Below, in pieces: positions 46,301 through 59,339 of a DNA stretch of 64,000 bases. The first letter of the stretch is position 1. Every line of letters starts with the position of its first letter. The notes beneath the pieces are model-generated. The model did no database searches and was not told the DNA's origin. It worked only from the letters and a program-made list of their open reading frames with translations. Position numbers and translations under genes: made by a program. This DNA is from Holacanthus passer (Eukaryota; Chordata; Actinopteri; Pomacanthidae), in NCBI GenBank assembly GCA_025331565.1, contig JAFREQ010000039.1:558001-622000 (forward strand), given 5' to 3'.

Positions 46301-49300
46301 CTCTGAACTGTTGGCCTGAAGAGCAGTTGCAGAGTGTTACCTAATTGACTGCGATAGAAATTCTTGAATAAGTTAAAAAAAACCCTCACCATTCAACATC
46401 ATGCATCTCTGAAACTGTGAGAAGAAGAGATAGATTACTGGTGGTAGGCATGTCCTACGTTACCATCATCAAATATTGGCCTCATCCAAAGGCGCACCGA
46501 TGTATCTTTTGTAATTTCAGTTTTTCAAATGCAAACTGAAGATTATCCTTCATCTTCAACCTTTAACCCCTTGTCCCAAATCTAATCACATAATTCCTGG
46601 TCAAAATTCCCTCTCTGCTTAAATGAGAAACAACTCTTTACATGCGTATACTCCAAAGTAAACCAAAGTAACCAGGAAAGGCTTTCAGCACATTTTTTGG
46701 CAGTGCTGTGTTTGGGTACATTTGAAGAGGGTGTAATGAAAGATTTTGAGCCCTGCAGGAGCCAGATGTGCAGTTTGATAGTCAGTTCCCTATGCCAACC
46801 CACCTGCAATCCCAAGCTGGCTGCCAGGCGGTGGCACACTAGCCCTGCAATTATCTTCACCAAACATGCACAGTCCCACGAGTCATTGCTCTTCACAGCT
46901 AATTTAGCTAATCTCAACTGGAGGGGATGGTCAAAAAATAATGTATCCAGGCAACTGAACTGAAGCATTTTAGTTGAAATCAAAATAGCAGTTTTGTGTC
47001 CCGAATGGTGACAAAATGATGGCCTTGTTATTCAAGGAAAAAAAGAGAAAAGCAAAAATCTGCCCGTTTAGAAATTAAACAAGTGTGAAAACAAGTGAAA
47101 ATATTGAAAGGGAATATAGCCAGTGCAGCATTTGCACATTTTAAGAAAATGGCACTCAAAAGCAGGCATTATTCTTAATACAGTAGTCCACAAATCCCAT
47201 AAAAAAACCTAGACCAACAACTATGTAGTTTCATTTCCTAAAAACATCTAAGCAGTGTAGCTTTTGTAACCTAAACCTAAAATATGTTGTAGAATTGACA
47301 TTTGCCTTACTTGAGTGGCAAACTAACCTTACTGGAAACCAGTTACATTTTACAGAGTTAGAGAACAGCTGTACCACAATTCTTCCACCTATGGTGCTAA
47401 ATAGAAAACTGCAGCATTCCCTCTATAATTCCAAGATTCCATGATTATCAGTTAGCTCAGCTCAGATGTTTTCTATTTTGCTGTTAGCAAAGAGAACAAC
47501 ACCTTAGTTCACTAATGAGACAACAGGATATGATATGGGTCAGGCAGACAGTGCATTTTAGGAATGCCCCCACTGGATTAAAATGCACAGCCTGTTGCAA
47601 TTATGACTACAGCAAGCAAAAACTGTTTCAGTCTTCATTGGGGCAACTGTTAAAATGTGAACCTTCAGTTACAGACAAAAGCAATTTGATACTAATTACA
47701 ATTTTACAGTGTGAGGTTTCAGTGAAAATCATGTAAAATCTTATTTTATCTCGACATACAGAAATTAATTTGCATAATTTTGGGATTAGTCAGCCATGTT
47801 CACCCTCGGTGGGTTTTAGTTATTCATTAATGATAGAGCTGCTTTATTTGATTATTGGAAATGACAAGACTGCTAAAAGCTTTGGTTAACAGCTTTCTCC
47901 CAAAATACTAAATAATAAGGCCTCACATTTGTTTCCATCAAATGACATTCCTTCTGATCTTTTGGGAAACAAAAAAAGGCATCACACTTTTGACCTCTCC
48001 TTAAGGATATATGACCTCTCTCATTATGACAATTAAGAGGTGGATGCAAACAGACCCTCCAGTATGTGTAACCCTCCTTCAGGCTCAATCACTTGTGATT
48101 ACCAGCACCCAGTTTGACCTCTTAGCATTTTTAGATTACATGTGAAAAGCCCAATTTAATTACAGGAACTTCAGAACACACGCATTTGCAAGCTCGGGCA
48201 TTATTGGAGAGGTAATTGCTAGATGTGTGAAGTGAATTGTGGTGTTGGGAGGTTAATGGCAGCCAAGCTTTTCTAAACACAACATAACAATTATAGGGTG
48301 CTTTCAGAGCTTTTAACATCTATGTGCCATCTCATTAAACTGCAAACTAAGGTGGAGGCTGCAGAGGTAGACGCAAACATTTCTTTGTATCATATGTGCA
48401 GAACATATGATTTTCCAACATTTCAACCTTTAAGAAACAGACAAAAATATGAATGATTGAAAATTCATAAAAATGAGTGACGCATTCACAAATTCTTACT
48501 TTACTGTAGTGGGAAAACAGCAAAAAACACGCAATAAATAAATAACATAAGCTGTTGTGCTTTGTAGCTTGTAATAGTCAAATCAAATGTCCAGTCTGGT
48601 TGACATTTAACAATTATATTATTTTTTTTCTCAAAAATATCTTTCACAGAAAAGGAATAAAGTGCAGCTGAACAATTCCACTCCCAAACAACCAGAGCAG
48701 AAGCATGTTACTACACCTCCAAATCAGCATCAGGAAGATGTAGTCATGACCCATGGCCCATCAGGTTAAATTTGGCTGATTGAAACATTGTTGAAACACT
48801 GACATGGTTAGGAATATTGAACAATCTAATGTCAAAAAAGATAAACATTTTCAAAGATAAAAACTGTGTCTTATTCTGTCCTTCAAGGAAATTGGGGTAA
48901 TTTTCTCAGTTTTAACATATGTAAGTGTGTTCAAAGATTCATGCATGACTTAAACTAGGTTAAAATTTTTAGACTGGAGAGTTTTGTGTAGAATGTTGTG
49001 ACTGAATTCATCATATTTTCCTGTATTTTTAAACAATTATATTAACATGTAAATTAACATGATGAAATGATATAAAGCAAAGAAAAGGAACAAATTCTTG
49101 AAATGGAGAATAAGAGGGAAAATTTTCTGTCCATATTATTGTAGTTACACATTGTCACCCGTACATAAAATCTAATAAAATGCAGTCAAGGTGGCAGCAA
49201 CAACCGCCACCAATCAGATGATCCTCAAAGTGCTGAAGCTTCTTGCCATTAGCACACAGTAATAACCGAAGGTGATGTACTAGCATGGCTGAATTTTCAT

Positions 49301-50970
49301 GAAATCCTCTCTTCTCTCAGTCATTAGGGGACTGAACGGTAATAGGATACTGTTAAGGGAAAGTTTAGAGATAAATCATGAATTAGAGGGAAAAAACTGA
49401 ATGGAAATTATGTCATTGACTAAAATATATTTAGCCACTGATGTTAGTTAATTTATTGAATTATTATGAAAGTGGGTGGCTCTTGCTACATTTTTCTTGC
49501 AGGTTAGAAAATCTAAATAGCCATATCACTAAGTATCAAAAGCATCCCTGCTTTATGATCAACTACATCTGGGTATCACAGTGAGGCATTATATAAAGGC
49601 AAAGTTACATTTCCTAGGGTACAAAGCTTTAATATTACGTGGTAATAAGGCAAAAATGCGTGAAAATGAAGCCAAGCAGCTGAGGGGAACAAGAGTGCAA
49701 CTGATTAAATTAATGAAAGCCTACAAAAGCCACAGGTCTGGCCAAACCCAAATATGGAAAATCATTTAAGACTGAGCTCCTTTTACAGCACTGATGTACA
49801 GTTACTTTTAACTGTTTGTATTAGGAGCAGCGGGGGGAGAGCTGCTACAACATGAGCAAGAAAGCATGACTAAACCATAATTAAGACCACTTGTCCTGTC
49901 AGACCACAAAGACAAATGTGCTTCGTGTAAATGAAGTTAAAAACAAGTGCTGTACTGACATGGGTTTTAAAAGGCTGATACCACTGTCATTATGTCTTGT
50001 AAATATAAATGTAAATCAGGTTTTACTACATACAATCATATCAGTTCAACGTAGTGAAATTTGATCTCTGCATTTAACCCATCCCTGAGGACCAACTGCA
50101 GCTCTAAACCAGTGCCTTAGTTAACGATACTGCCAGGAGAATAATATGCATGTTTTCTTCACCAGCTGGTCTTTTGTTCTGATGTTTAGTATCTTTCTGA
50201 TGCGCTTCCTGATGTTGTTAATAACATAACGGCACCCTAATTCCCAAACTTCCTTGCAGCTCACTGATGATCATTTGAAACTCAACTGTGACCTGCGTTG
50301 AGTGTCAAAAACATCTTTGAATATGTTTGACCACATTATCAATTGATTTTTTTACCTGGATATGTTCTTGTTAAGCGTCTTTTTACTTGGATTATGCTCA
50401 CACTGTGTTCAGATCTCAATATACAATACATTGCATTTATATTCACTAACATCACACTGACAAATCAAGTGATTCTAAATTTAAGAAAGTAACCTTCACT
50501 CAATATCCATTTACTAGCTTGTATCCTGGGATTTCAACCAACTTTGAAAGCCTTCAATAGCAATAACTCTCTCTTTACTTGGAGTATAATCAGTGCCAAG
50601 TTTGAATGCACTCACTCTGAAGTGATGTTATTACTGCCCTTTAAAAATGTATTTACTATGTAACTATTTTATGTCATTTTCATTGTTTGTAAAATAAAAA
50701 AAAGAAAGTTAAGCAGAATTGCTATTTTGGGCAAATGTGATGTGCTGTCAAGTCAACTGGCAGAACGATTTCTGCAGCACACTACCTCTGTCTGTATGCA
50801 GTCGAAAGACCCAGCTCTCTCACCCATTGATCAGGCCTTCAGCTCACCAGCTGCCGATCACTTGGATTGCCTTTTTGGCATTTTACAGATTATAAACCTA
50901 TGGAAAACTGGTAGAAGGTGCAATCAACGCAGTAGCAGCCCCTCAGCAGCCACTGCTTTGTTCTCCGGGA
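43364..50970. other. lmo3 intron stretch, no transposon recognised
   Basis: About 7.6 kb without a recognised mobile element. Open frames here are short and show no family motif. The stretches 45,430-45,770 and 46,700-46,960 have relatively balanced composition and many short TF-like cores. They are the best candidates for conserved noncoding elements. A T-run lies at 45,122-45,138. Confidence 0.5.
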
Positions 50971-51013
50971 TCTTAAAGGTTTATCTTATCTTATCTTATC
51001 TTATCCTATCTTA
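50971..51013 (+). repeat. LINE 3' tail with TTATC repeats
   Basis: CTTAAAGGTTTATC followed by six TTATC-type units. This is the terminal microsatellite of Rex1-like LINEs; the AATTTCCCC block is missing. No LINE coding sequence is recognised upstream. Confidence 0.55.
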
Positions 51014-53607
51014 CCACCATGTACTCAGATACACAGATATACAAGAGGCAGGCATGACCTCAACAACGCATTGCTTCTTTTATACCATCAAAGCAACTAC
51101 AGATTATTGAGTCATCTCAGTCTTTGATTTCATTCAGTTTTAGGGTCATGGTATGGTCAAAAATCCAGAAATGATGCCTTAAAAAAGGTTTAAGCTTACA
51201 CTGTTCTCAGATTATATTAAATCTGAAGATAGATAGCTCTTGCATCCTCATCAAAGCGATACAGGACTGGATGTGCCACCACTGTCAGGTAGCTTAATGA
51301 AGTTGTTAATTCCTTTGCTGAGTGACTTGTTTGTCAATGTGCCCTGGCCAAGGGCAACGCAGTGTGTAGCATGAACATTCCTCTCTTTCTACTGTTTTTT
51401 TTTTCATGAATAAATCAGGCTGTTAAAATTACATCATTTACATTTCATTTTACAAGAAGCGTAGCACAGCGACTACAACTGGCTCAGCTTGGTTATGCAA
51501 GCCAGACTCTTTCCTTCCTCATTGTAGTGTGTGTTATCACAGAGATTCAGGTTCAACCCATTACAAAGCATCAAACTCCTCCATCCTGAGTACTGTGGTT
51601 ATCACGAAGGAGAACACATCAAAAACGTGATGTTACGTTCGCAAAGTTTTTGCACTATTAAAACAATATGAGACTGATAACTTCTTTCAGTGCTTACAAA
51701 ATGATTCTAAGATAGTATGTTCTCACCAAGTCAGCCCAGACCAGCAGTGATCAGTGGAGAGATGGGGCTGTTGTGTGGCCTGAGAGGCAGCGGCTGGATC
51801 AGTGCACAACAGTGACTGGCAGTTCCGCTAGGCCGCCCACTAATTGAGCAGTCGCTTGGTGGTTCAGTACAGGCCTCACAGCTCTGCCTATACCATCCAA
51901 ATAATGCCTGTAAATGGGGCTGACACCAACCAATCAGCATTTTGAAATCCTGTTTTCCACGGTGTTGCCCCTGCCCCCCTGCACCCCAAAACTGTTCTAA
52001 CAGCTGCAGCCAACTTTCCCTGGCTAGCACTCGTCTCAACATCCTCCTCTCCTTCACTTCATCTCAATAAAGGCCTCATTAACCAAGGGTGGCATCGGAG
52101 GCCTGGCTGAAGCCCACCACATCCACACTCACACACACCATCACGATAATTGGTAGCGATCTGAGTTGACTAACTGCACTTCAGGTTCAGTGTAACACAT
52201 GAAGACATGCTGCTTGACTCCATCTCACATACTTCCATTAACAATATGAGGTGACCTCTTTAATGTAAATACCACCTCTGACACAGGCAGGCTGCAGGAC
52301 AACTGCTAACATAGACAATGTCTACATTGTTTCAGCAAAATATGAATGCGTCAATTATTTCTGTCAGGAACTAGCAGAGTGCACCGGTGGAAGAAGTATT
52401 TAAAATTTTTAGAAAACACAAAATTTTGTGTAGAAACATACAGCAAGTATAGTAAGTCAAATTAGAAACACAAAGGGGATCTGTGCACTGTGATGATTTG
52501 GACAGTTTGCCTTTGCTTTTCAACAGCAGCCCTCAAGCTTCTTCTGCCTAAGCTGATCCCAGACCAGAGTCCTGGTGTCTGAGCTGCTCTCAGCTTTACA
52601 GATACATTTGACCGGGACTGTTTTGACTAGCATGTACTCAATCTCTGTATTTGTCCCCACCTGTCTGTATCTCTCCCTCCTTTGCTTCATCTTCTCACTT
52701 CATCCTCTCATCATCTGGCACAAAGTAAGTCTGACACCTGTCTGGTTTCATCTGCTCCAGCAGGCCACATTAATCATTTATGGCTGCACTTGATCCTGCC
52801 CGCCACAACACATCTGCTATTGTCACTTTTGCAATTGAGCATCAATAGTTAAAAACAGAGAGAAGGGCAGGTTCACGGGGGAGACGGTTCCACCTCACCC
52901 TCCACCACATTCAACTTTTCAGAGTTGAGGGGGAATTTTTTTTTATAGGACTGACTATAAGAGTGTGATTGTACACACACTGAAAACTGTAAATGGTTCC
53001 AAAACACATAGCCCTGAAACAAAACAAAGTCAATGTGTGCCAAAGCCTATGGGGCTGAGCACGGGAGGGGGTGCAGCAGCAGGCTGTTATCATACTCTCA
53101 CATGCCTGCAGAAGAGAGGTGGCAGCCAAAAATGCACTGGCGCTGCAGACAGAGGTGTGTTCCAGGCGAGCAGTGACAGTGGGCACAAAGGGCCCTTTGC
53201 ACACAGCATACATACACACAGCATTAAACATGACAACAAATCACCCAACACACAAGGACTGCTGTTGCAAGCTGCAGGAGTTCAGCAGCTGCAAGATGCA
53301 ACTACATAAAAACTAATGCCTTGATTTCCTTCCACAGGATCAAATTATGAACACCCTGCCGACTGATGCCTCATACAGTAAGTCCTTTTTAGTCATTCCT
53401 TAATTACTACAAAACTAAAACCATTGCGGGTCAAGATCAAGTCAGGATCCATGAATTTCATAAAATATTATGTCCATCAGGACACATTTTGGACAAGTGT
53501 GAGTCTGTCTTCACAACAAGGACGTGCATTGCATCGAAACACTTTTGCACACTATGAACATTTGCTCTCTGTGCATTTTATCAAAACCACTGATTGCACT
53601 GAACTAA
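51014..53607. other. lmo3 intron stretch, no element recognised
   Basis: No transposon or exon recognised. The stretch 51,730-52,150 is slightly GC-richer and unique-looking. The piece 53,450-53,607 may be the degraded body of the LINE whose tail follows. Confidence 0.45.
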
Positions 53608-53660
53608 TGTAAATTTCCCCACTGTGGGACGAATAAAGGTTTATCTTATCATATCTTATC
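53608..53660 (+). repeat. LINE 3' tail with TTATC repeats
   Basis: TGTAAATTTCCCCACTGTGG followed by GACGAATAAAGGTTTATCTT and ATATCTTATC. This is a good match to the shared Rex1-like 3' end. Confidence 0.7.
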
Positions 53661-55723
53661 AACATTCCTGGCTTTTTTGCACATTGTGTACAACACATTA
53701 TGGCATGTTACTCACTCTCCAAGCTTACCTACATATATTTGTGTATTTGTTTTTTGATGTGTAATGTTCATACATATTTCTATTTGTTTCCATGGCATAT
53801 TTTTGATTGTAAATTTTATTCTTGACCAAATCACTCAAATTACTATTACTGTACTGCACCAAAACAAATTCCTTGTGCACACGGAATAAACTGATTAAAA
53901 TGTGATTCTTATTCTGCAAAAAGTTAATTAATTTGAGTTTTATGGTGGCTAGCCAAAGCACAGGGGGCTTGGATTTAACAGCCTCAGTACTGCTAAAATC
54001 CTGGCTCCAATGACAGCCTTTCCAAATGCTTAAAATGAACTATGCTTTGCTGACAATGATCTCCTGTAGTCATGTGAACAATGACTAGTGAAAATTACTA
54101 TTTAGTGTCACAAAACCTCAGAGGGAGGAGATTTGGTAGATGGCGCTGCTCTAGTGACAGCCTGTTACAGCAGCTCTCGCTCACTGCTGAGCTTTTTCCT
54201 CTTTTATTCTGTCTTTTTTTAAAAATTCTTTTTAATTATTTTCACGGGCTATGTTCCTGAACACTCAGTTCAACATGTCCACTATAGTGACTGTGTTTGA
54301 GCTGGCATTTTTCATTCATTTTCTACAATGTTTACGTCCGTGTCTGGGGGCCCTGTGCTCAGCCGAGGCCCTATTGTTTACAGTGGGATCAGCTGTTGGC
54401 GCTCCGTAACACAGCGGTGCTGCCGGACAAGAGGCCCGAAGTTCCCTGAGAGGTAAAGAGGAGAAGACGGGGGAGCCGTGCCGGAGCCCAGTGCCGGGAC
54501 AGGAGGAGATACAGACCGGTCCTCCCGTCCATCATCATGGGGAATGTAAGATCTCTCCCCAATAAGATGGACGAGTTAGCGGCGCTGACCTGACACCAGA
54601 GGGAGTACCGGGAGTGCAGCATCATGGTGTTTAGGGAAACATGGCTGCTACATGGATTTAAGCTACCGCAGGCGGACAGGACGAAGGAGGTAAGAGGAAC
54701 GGAGGAGGGCTGGCAGTGTCATCAGTGTTGATGGTGTAACTCTGGGTACATCACTATTAAGGAGCAACTCTGCGAATGATCTGAATTTATTCTTCAAAGA
54801 TTTGGTCATTCATCTGCCCTTCCCCCGGCCCAGCCCTCCCTGATGCAACCCCCCTCAATGGCACCTCAAGTGGACTGCTCCACCCTCACCCTCCTTCCTG
54901 CAACTCTCAGCTCACAGCCACCTCCCACTGCTCAGCTCATCAGTTCAACCCACACACCCACACCCATCAGCACACAGCCCACCTGCTCCATCCTGACTCT
55001 CACAACATCCCAGGTGAGAAATCGGCTCCGGAGGACCAAGGCGAGGAAGACGGCGGGTCCGGACGGCATCAGCTCCAGGCTCCTGAAGTTGTTGTTGAGC
55101 ACAGCTTCAACCTGAGCCTGAAGCTGGGGAAGGTGCCACAGCTGTGGAAGGCATCCTGCGTGGTACCTGTCCCCAAGACTCCGCACCCCAAGGACCTCAG
55201 CAGCTACAGGCAAGTGACATTAACATCCCACCTGATGAAGACCCTGGAGTGGCTGGTCCTTGCTCATCTCCGCCCCCTGGTGGGTCCATTAATGGACCCA
55301 CTTCAGTTTGCCTATCAACCTGGCATCGGGGTGGACAGCGCATTCACTCCCTTCCAACACCAGTGAACATCCAGGGAATGGACATTGAGATGGTGACATC
55401 TTACAAGTACCTGGGTGTTCACCTCAACAACAAACTGGACTGGACTCATAACACCACTGCACTTTACAGAAAAGGTCAGAGCAGACTCTATCTGCTCAGG
55501 AGAATGAGGTCTTTTGGAGTGCAAGGGGCGCTCCTGAAGACCTTCTATGACTCTGTTGGGGCATCAGCCATTTTCCATGGAGTAGTCTGCTGGGGCAGAC
55601 TAGATAAGGAATAGACTGGATAAACTGATCAAGAAAGCCAGCTCTGCACTGGGTTGCCCTCTTGATCCAGTGGGGGTGGTGGGAGAGAGGATGATGGCTA
55701 AGCTGTCATCCATGTTGGACTCT

Positions 55724-55841
55724 TCTTTACATAACCTTCACCGAGTTGTTTTAACTGCCTAAACTAAAAGAACTTCACCCATGGCTGTGGCAGATCAGGA
55801 AACACTCCTAAGAATCTTTTTTTGTAGTGCTATGCATTTTT
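55724..55841 (+). repeat. 118-bp perfect direct repeat, copy 1 (inside the LINE ORF)
   Basis: Starts TCTTTACATAACCTTCACCG and ends GTAGTGCTATGCATTTTT. It is identical to 56,436-56,553. It interrupts the LINE ORF between AKLSSMLDS and the sequence encoding DTSTALENSFSAGLR. Confidence 0.95.
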
Positions 55842-56120
55842 GCAGGACACTTCAACAGCTCTGGAGAACTCCTTCAGTGCTGGACTGCGTGTCCAGTGTG
55901 TGAAGATGCGATATCGCAGGACTTTCCTTCCTGCACATGACTCTACAACCAGCACTGCTCCCAATAGACCATACACCGCTATGTCAGTACATCTGTGCAA
56001 TACTCTTTTTTATGTCAGTTCCATTCACTGTGCAATACTTCATTCAATTCAATGTGCAATATTTAGTATTTAGTATTTAATATTCAATCCAATATGCAAG
56101 CTTTCATTTCTTATCTCAAC

Positions 56121-56160
56121 ACTGGTCATATATTTCATATACTGGTCATATATTTCATAT
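56121..56160. repeat. 20-bp tandem duplication in the LINE 3' UTR
   Basis: ACTGGTCATATATTTCATAT occurs twice in perfect tandem. Confidence 0.95.
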
Positions 56161-56435
56161 TCATATTTGCAAATTGTAAATAATTCTCATGTGAACTTGT
56201 TTCTCATGTAAATTTGTTAATATCTTCTTTTTTAGCCTTTTTTTTTTTTTTTTTTTACAATTTAACTGCTTCCATCCCCTTTGCTGCTGTAAAATGTGAA
56301 TTTCCCCCCGAATAAAGGTACCTCTCATCTCATCTTAACTTATCTTATGATTGGGCATACAAAGTATCTGACTTTAACACGGGAGACAATGGTCCACATC
56401 TTCTTTTCTACCGACCATAAATACTGGTGTCTCAA

Positions 56436-56553
56436 TCTTTACATAACCTTCACCGAGTTGTTTTAACTGCCTAAACTAAAAGAACTTCACCCATGGCTGT
56501 GGCAGATCAGGAAACACTCCTAAGAATCTTTTTTTGTAGTGCTATGCATTTTT
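56436..56553 (+). repeat. 118-bp perfect direct repeat, copy 2 (in the LINE 3' flank)
   Basis: Identical to 55,724-55,841 at an offset of 712 bases. It lies about 95 bp beyond the LINE 3' end, in sequence not recognised as part of the element. Confidence 0.95.
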
Positions 56554-58849
56554 AATGCACTGACAAACATCCTAATTTTTGTTCTACTATGAGGAATAAA
56601 TGGTAAATATAAATATTACAGATTCAGTATATAAATAATCTAATATAAAGAATATATGATAGCCAAAACATCAAGTTTCACTTAATTGCATAATGCACCT
56701 TGAATGACACAGTGAAACTAGGAAATACAACGTACATGTGTACTGTTAGCTGCTACTCAAGTTTAAAGCTACTTAAAAGGAAACTGAAGTGGAAAATCAG
56801 GGTTCAGGAGGTTAACTATGGCTACAGACAAAACACAATCACTTTAAATGCACTTCCCCTTAACCATTTTAACTAATGCCTTAACATTTTGTTTTTTCTC
56901 TATCAAAAAATTTCCTGCATAGCAGATTAAAAATGGGCACTACTCGAGACCAAAACTGCTCCTTAATCCTCAAATCCTTGTGGATCATTGCCTAAGAGGA
57001 AAAGGGAGGCGGGTGAGCCATTAATATATGCATGGAAATGACCTGCAGCACTCCCCATAAAGAGGGGGCAGCAAAGGTCAACTAGCCTCCAAACTGTGCT
57101 TGGGTTTAATTAAAAAGACAAAGAAGAGCATGATTTCAAAGTGGACAGGCACGATAACTGTTCAGTGAGAAGGGGAGCTGGGCTTGGGCTCTTTCAGTAG
57201 GCTCATGGTCCCCCTCCCATAAGGTAGAGTGCCATCTTCCCATCCCTTTGATGTCAATATAGACCATTTATTAGGGCCATAAAGGTTAATCTGGAAGGAG
57301 AGAGGATATCAAGTAGTTAGGATGAGGAGAGAAGTCCACATGAGCTACCACTGTGGAATAAGTTAAAATTTAGCCTGAGTCCGGTCAGCAGGTAATGGAG
57401 TTATGAACATCAACTTCTACACTGTTGGAAAATTCATTGAAAACCTTGAAAGAAATTTAATGCTGACACTTTTGCATCCATCATCAGAGTAGGGCACCGT
57501 GGCTTTCAGACATTTAAAGGGCTTGATTTGCTTGAATTAATTTAAAGCAATACGAGTCAATATCCATTACAAAGATGTTTGCCTGGTCAGAGGGGGTTCA
57601 TGACTGGGTGGGTCACATGATTTCCAATATTTTAACATATCAGGAGATGATGGATGTGTTCTATTGCACAAAGTAACTGACTCCATGAATTTTTCATTAC
57701 CCTGGTTGAAATGTTTGGGACACTGAATTAGATAAGCCCACTGATGAAACACAGAGCTGAGGCTGTGTATCAGTCAGCCCCAGGGCCACAAAGGAGGCAA
57801 GAGACTCATAGGATTTCAGTAGATATAGAAATATGATGGGGTTTGGGTGGTTTGTACACTATGTTGTCCATGTGTATAGTTCAGCATGAATTGCACTATA
57901 ATGACTGATAGGAGGGACTCATGGTAACACAAACATTGACATCTGAGACACTGAGAAAATAAGGACTATTTTTCCTGTTTGTACAGAAAATAAAATTGTT
58001 GTTTTGGTTATGATAACATTCACCAAGTAGCCTGATGCGTCAGGGAACACAAGCCGTCAGATGATCAGGTTGGAATGAAACCAGCAGTTTATACTGATTA
58101 TCTAAACCACTTTATTTGGAGGTTATATTGAAACAAACTAAACACGCCTGGAACGTCACCACTGATTTCTCATTTCACGGGAAAACTATGTGTGCACACC
58201 ACTACAGTACGTAGAGTAGATCAAAGTTGAAGTAGGAAGTGGGTCTGTAAACTGTGATGGCTGTTTACAATGGACAGTTTGACTACCCTGGGAGTTTGTT
58301 TACAACCTGTCTGATTATGTGACTGCTCATGTTTCTTGAACAGTTGGACTTGGGAACACCGTCCTCAGTTCAGACTTTGCTATTTAACTTGGTGACAGTA
58401 TAGTTGTAACTGATAGAAATGAAATACAAGAAACTACAGGAACAAGAGTCAAACTGGATTAAACTGGGATTATCCTTTACAGATCAGATTCAAGGACTGC
58501 TACCCTAGCTCAATCACAAGTGGAACCTGTGGGACAAAACCTATAAGCTGTCATCCTAAATATGTATTGAAATGGTCTATGACACACAAAAATTGTGTCA
58601 GATTTTTTAAAAACGATACATCAATAATAGAGGAGAGCAGGATAAAATGTGTGAACCAGCCATGTATACTGGCAATGATGATCAATCTGTGACCTGTGAT
58701 AGAACCAGACACATGTTCAAACTAACCAAGGTTTCCATCCACATGAAACTGCATATGATTAAAATGAGTGTCAGCTATGAACTAAAATTTGAATTGGCCC
58801 TATATTGAATTATGTGACTGTCAAATAATTTAAAAGTTAAAGAAATATA
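56554..58849. other. lmo3 intron stretch, no element recognised
   Basis: No transposon or exon recognised. The stretch 57,000-57,140 contains TTAATATATGCATGGAAATG and other balanced, unique-looking sequence, and may be a conserved noncoding element. Confidence 0.5.
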
Positions 58850-59204
58850 CAAGCCTGATTCCAAAAAAGTTGGGATGCTGTATAAAATATAAATAAAAAC
58901 TGAATGCAATAATCTACAAATTAACTCTACAAATTACCAACCGGTAATTTTAACTCTAATTAAATTAACTCTACAAATTACCAAAAATAGTTTTGTAAAA
59001 TGTTCCCAAATGCATGTAGTATTGTCCTTTATAGAATCATGTGTTTCACAAAGTGGTCAATCAATGAAGCTGATGAGGTAAAACATTACATATATTGTCA
59101 CAGACTGTTTTCAATTGAGTATATGTCAAAAGAGATTAGATTAGATCCCATTTTGTTTTATTTATGTTTTACACAGCGTCACAACTGTTTTGGAATTGGA
59201 GTTG
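58850..59204. mobile_element. small TIR element (MITE) of a common vertebrate type
   Basis: A 355-bp element with inverted ends: ATTCCAAAAAAGTTGGGATG on the left and, as complement of the right end, ATTCCAAAACAGTTGTGACG. The similarity extends over 41 bp with five mismatches. No transposase is encoded. A 20-bp segment, TTAACTCTACAAATTACCAA, is duplicated inside it (58,921-58,940 and 58,965-58,984). The ends suggest a Tc1/mariner-like family with TA target sites, but the exact duplication is not clear. Confidence 0.75.
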
Positions 59205-59339
59205 TTAAAGTATTTGTATTTTATTAAGATGTTACACTCATCATCCGGTGGCTCAGTTACCCCTAACTGAAGAAAAGGACCTCTTCATTCTTCATTCTTG
59301 TTTTTTTTTTTTTACGACACTGTCTTCTGTTTGTTTGTA

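Larger units (their letters stand above)
54135..56340 (+). pseudogene. Rex1/CR1-like LINE with 5' region and 3' end but multiple internal deletions
   Basis: The 5' part (54,135-54,760) includes a GC-rich leader, then PSIIMGNVRSLPNKMDELAA and IMVFRETWLLHGFKLPQADR, the start of the AP endonuclease. After TIKEQLC a deletion joins to NDLNLFF near 54,780. RT blocks follow: TSQVRNRLRRTKARKTAGPD, KVPQLWKASCVVPVPKTPHP, HLMKTLEWLVLAHLRPLVGP and LQFAYQPGIGV. A second deletion removes the catalytic palm (motifs A to C). The copy resumes at NIQGMDIEMVTSYKYLGVHL, NNKLDWTHNT and SRLYLLRRMRSFGVQGALLK. A foreign 118-bp segment interrupts the end of the ORF at 55,724. The 3' UTR and tail run to about 56,340 (GAATTTCCCCCCGAATAAAG). 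Confidence 0.9.

Noticed and set aside
50976..51013. Regular TTATC repeats considered as a CRISPR-like or satellite array
   Set aside because: They are 5-bp simple repeats without spacers and match the terminal microsatellite of Rex1-like LINEs.
53338..53377. Possible 40-bp plus-strand exon between TTCCTTCCACAG and GTAAGT
   Set aside because: The splice motifs are good, but the segment is short, opposite to lmo3 and has no recognisable peptide; such pairs arise by chance in long introns.
54389..54625. Minus-strand open frame in a GC-rich patch
   Set aside because: It is the antisense shadow of the Rex1-like LINE endonuclease region (PSIIMGNVRSLPNKM on the plus strand).
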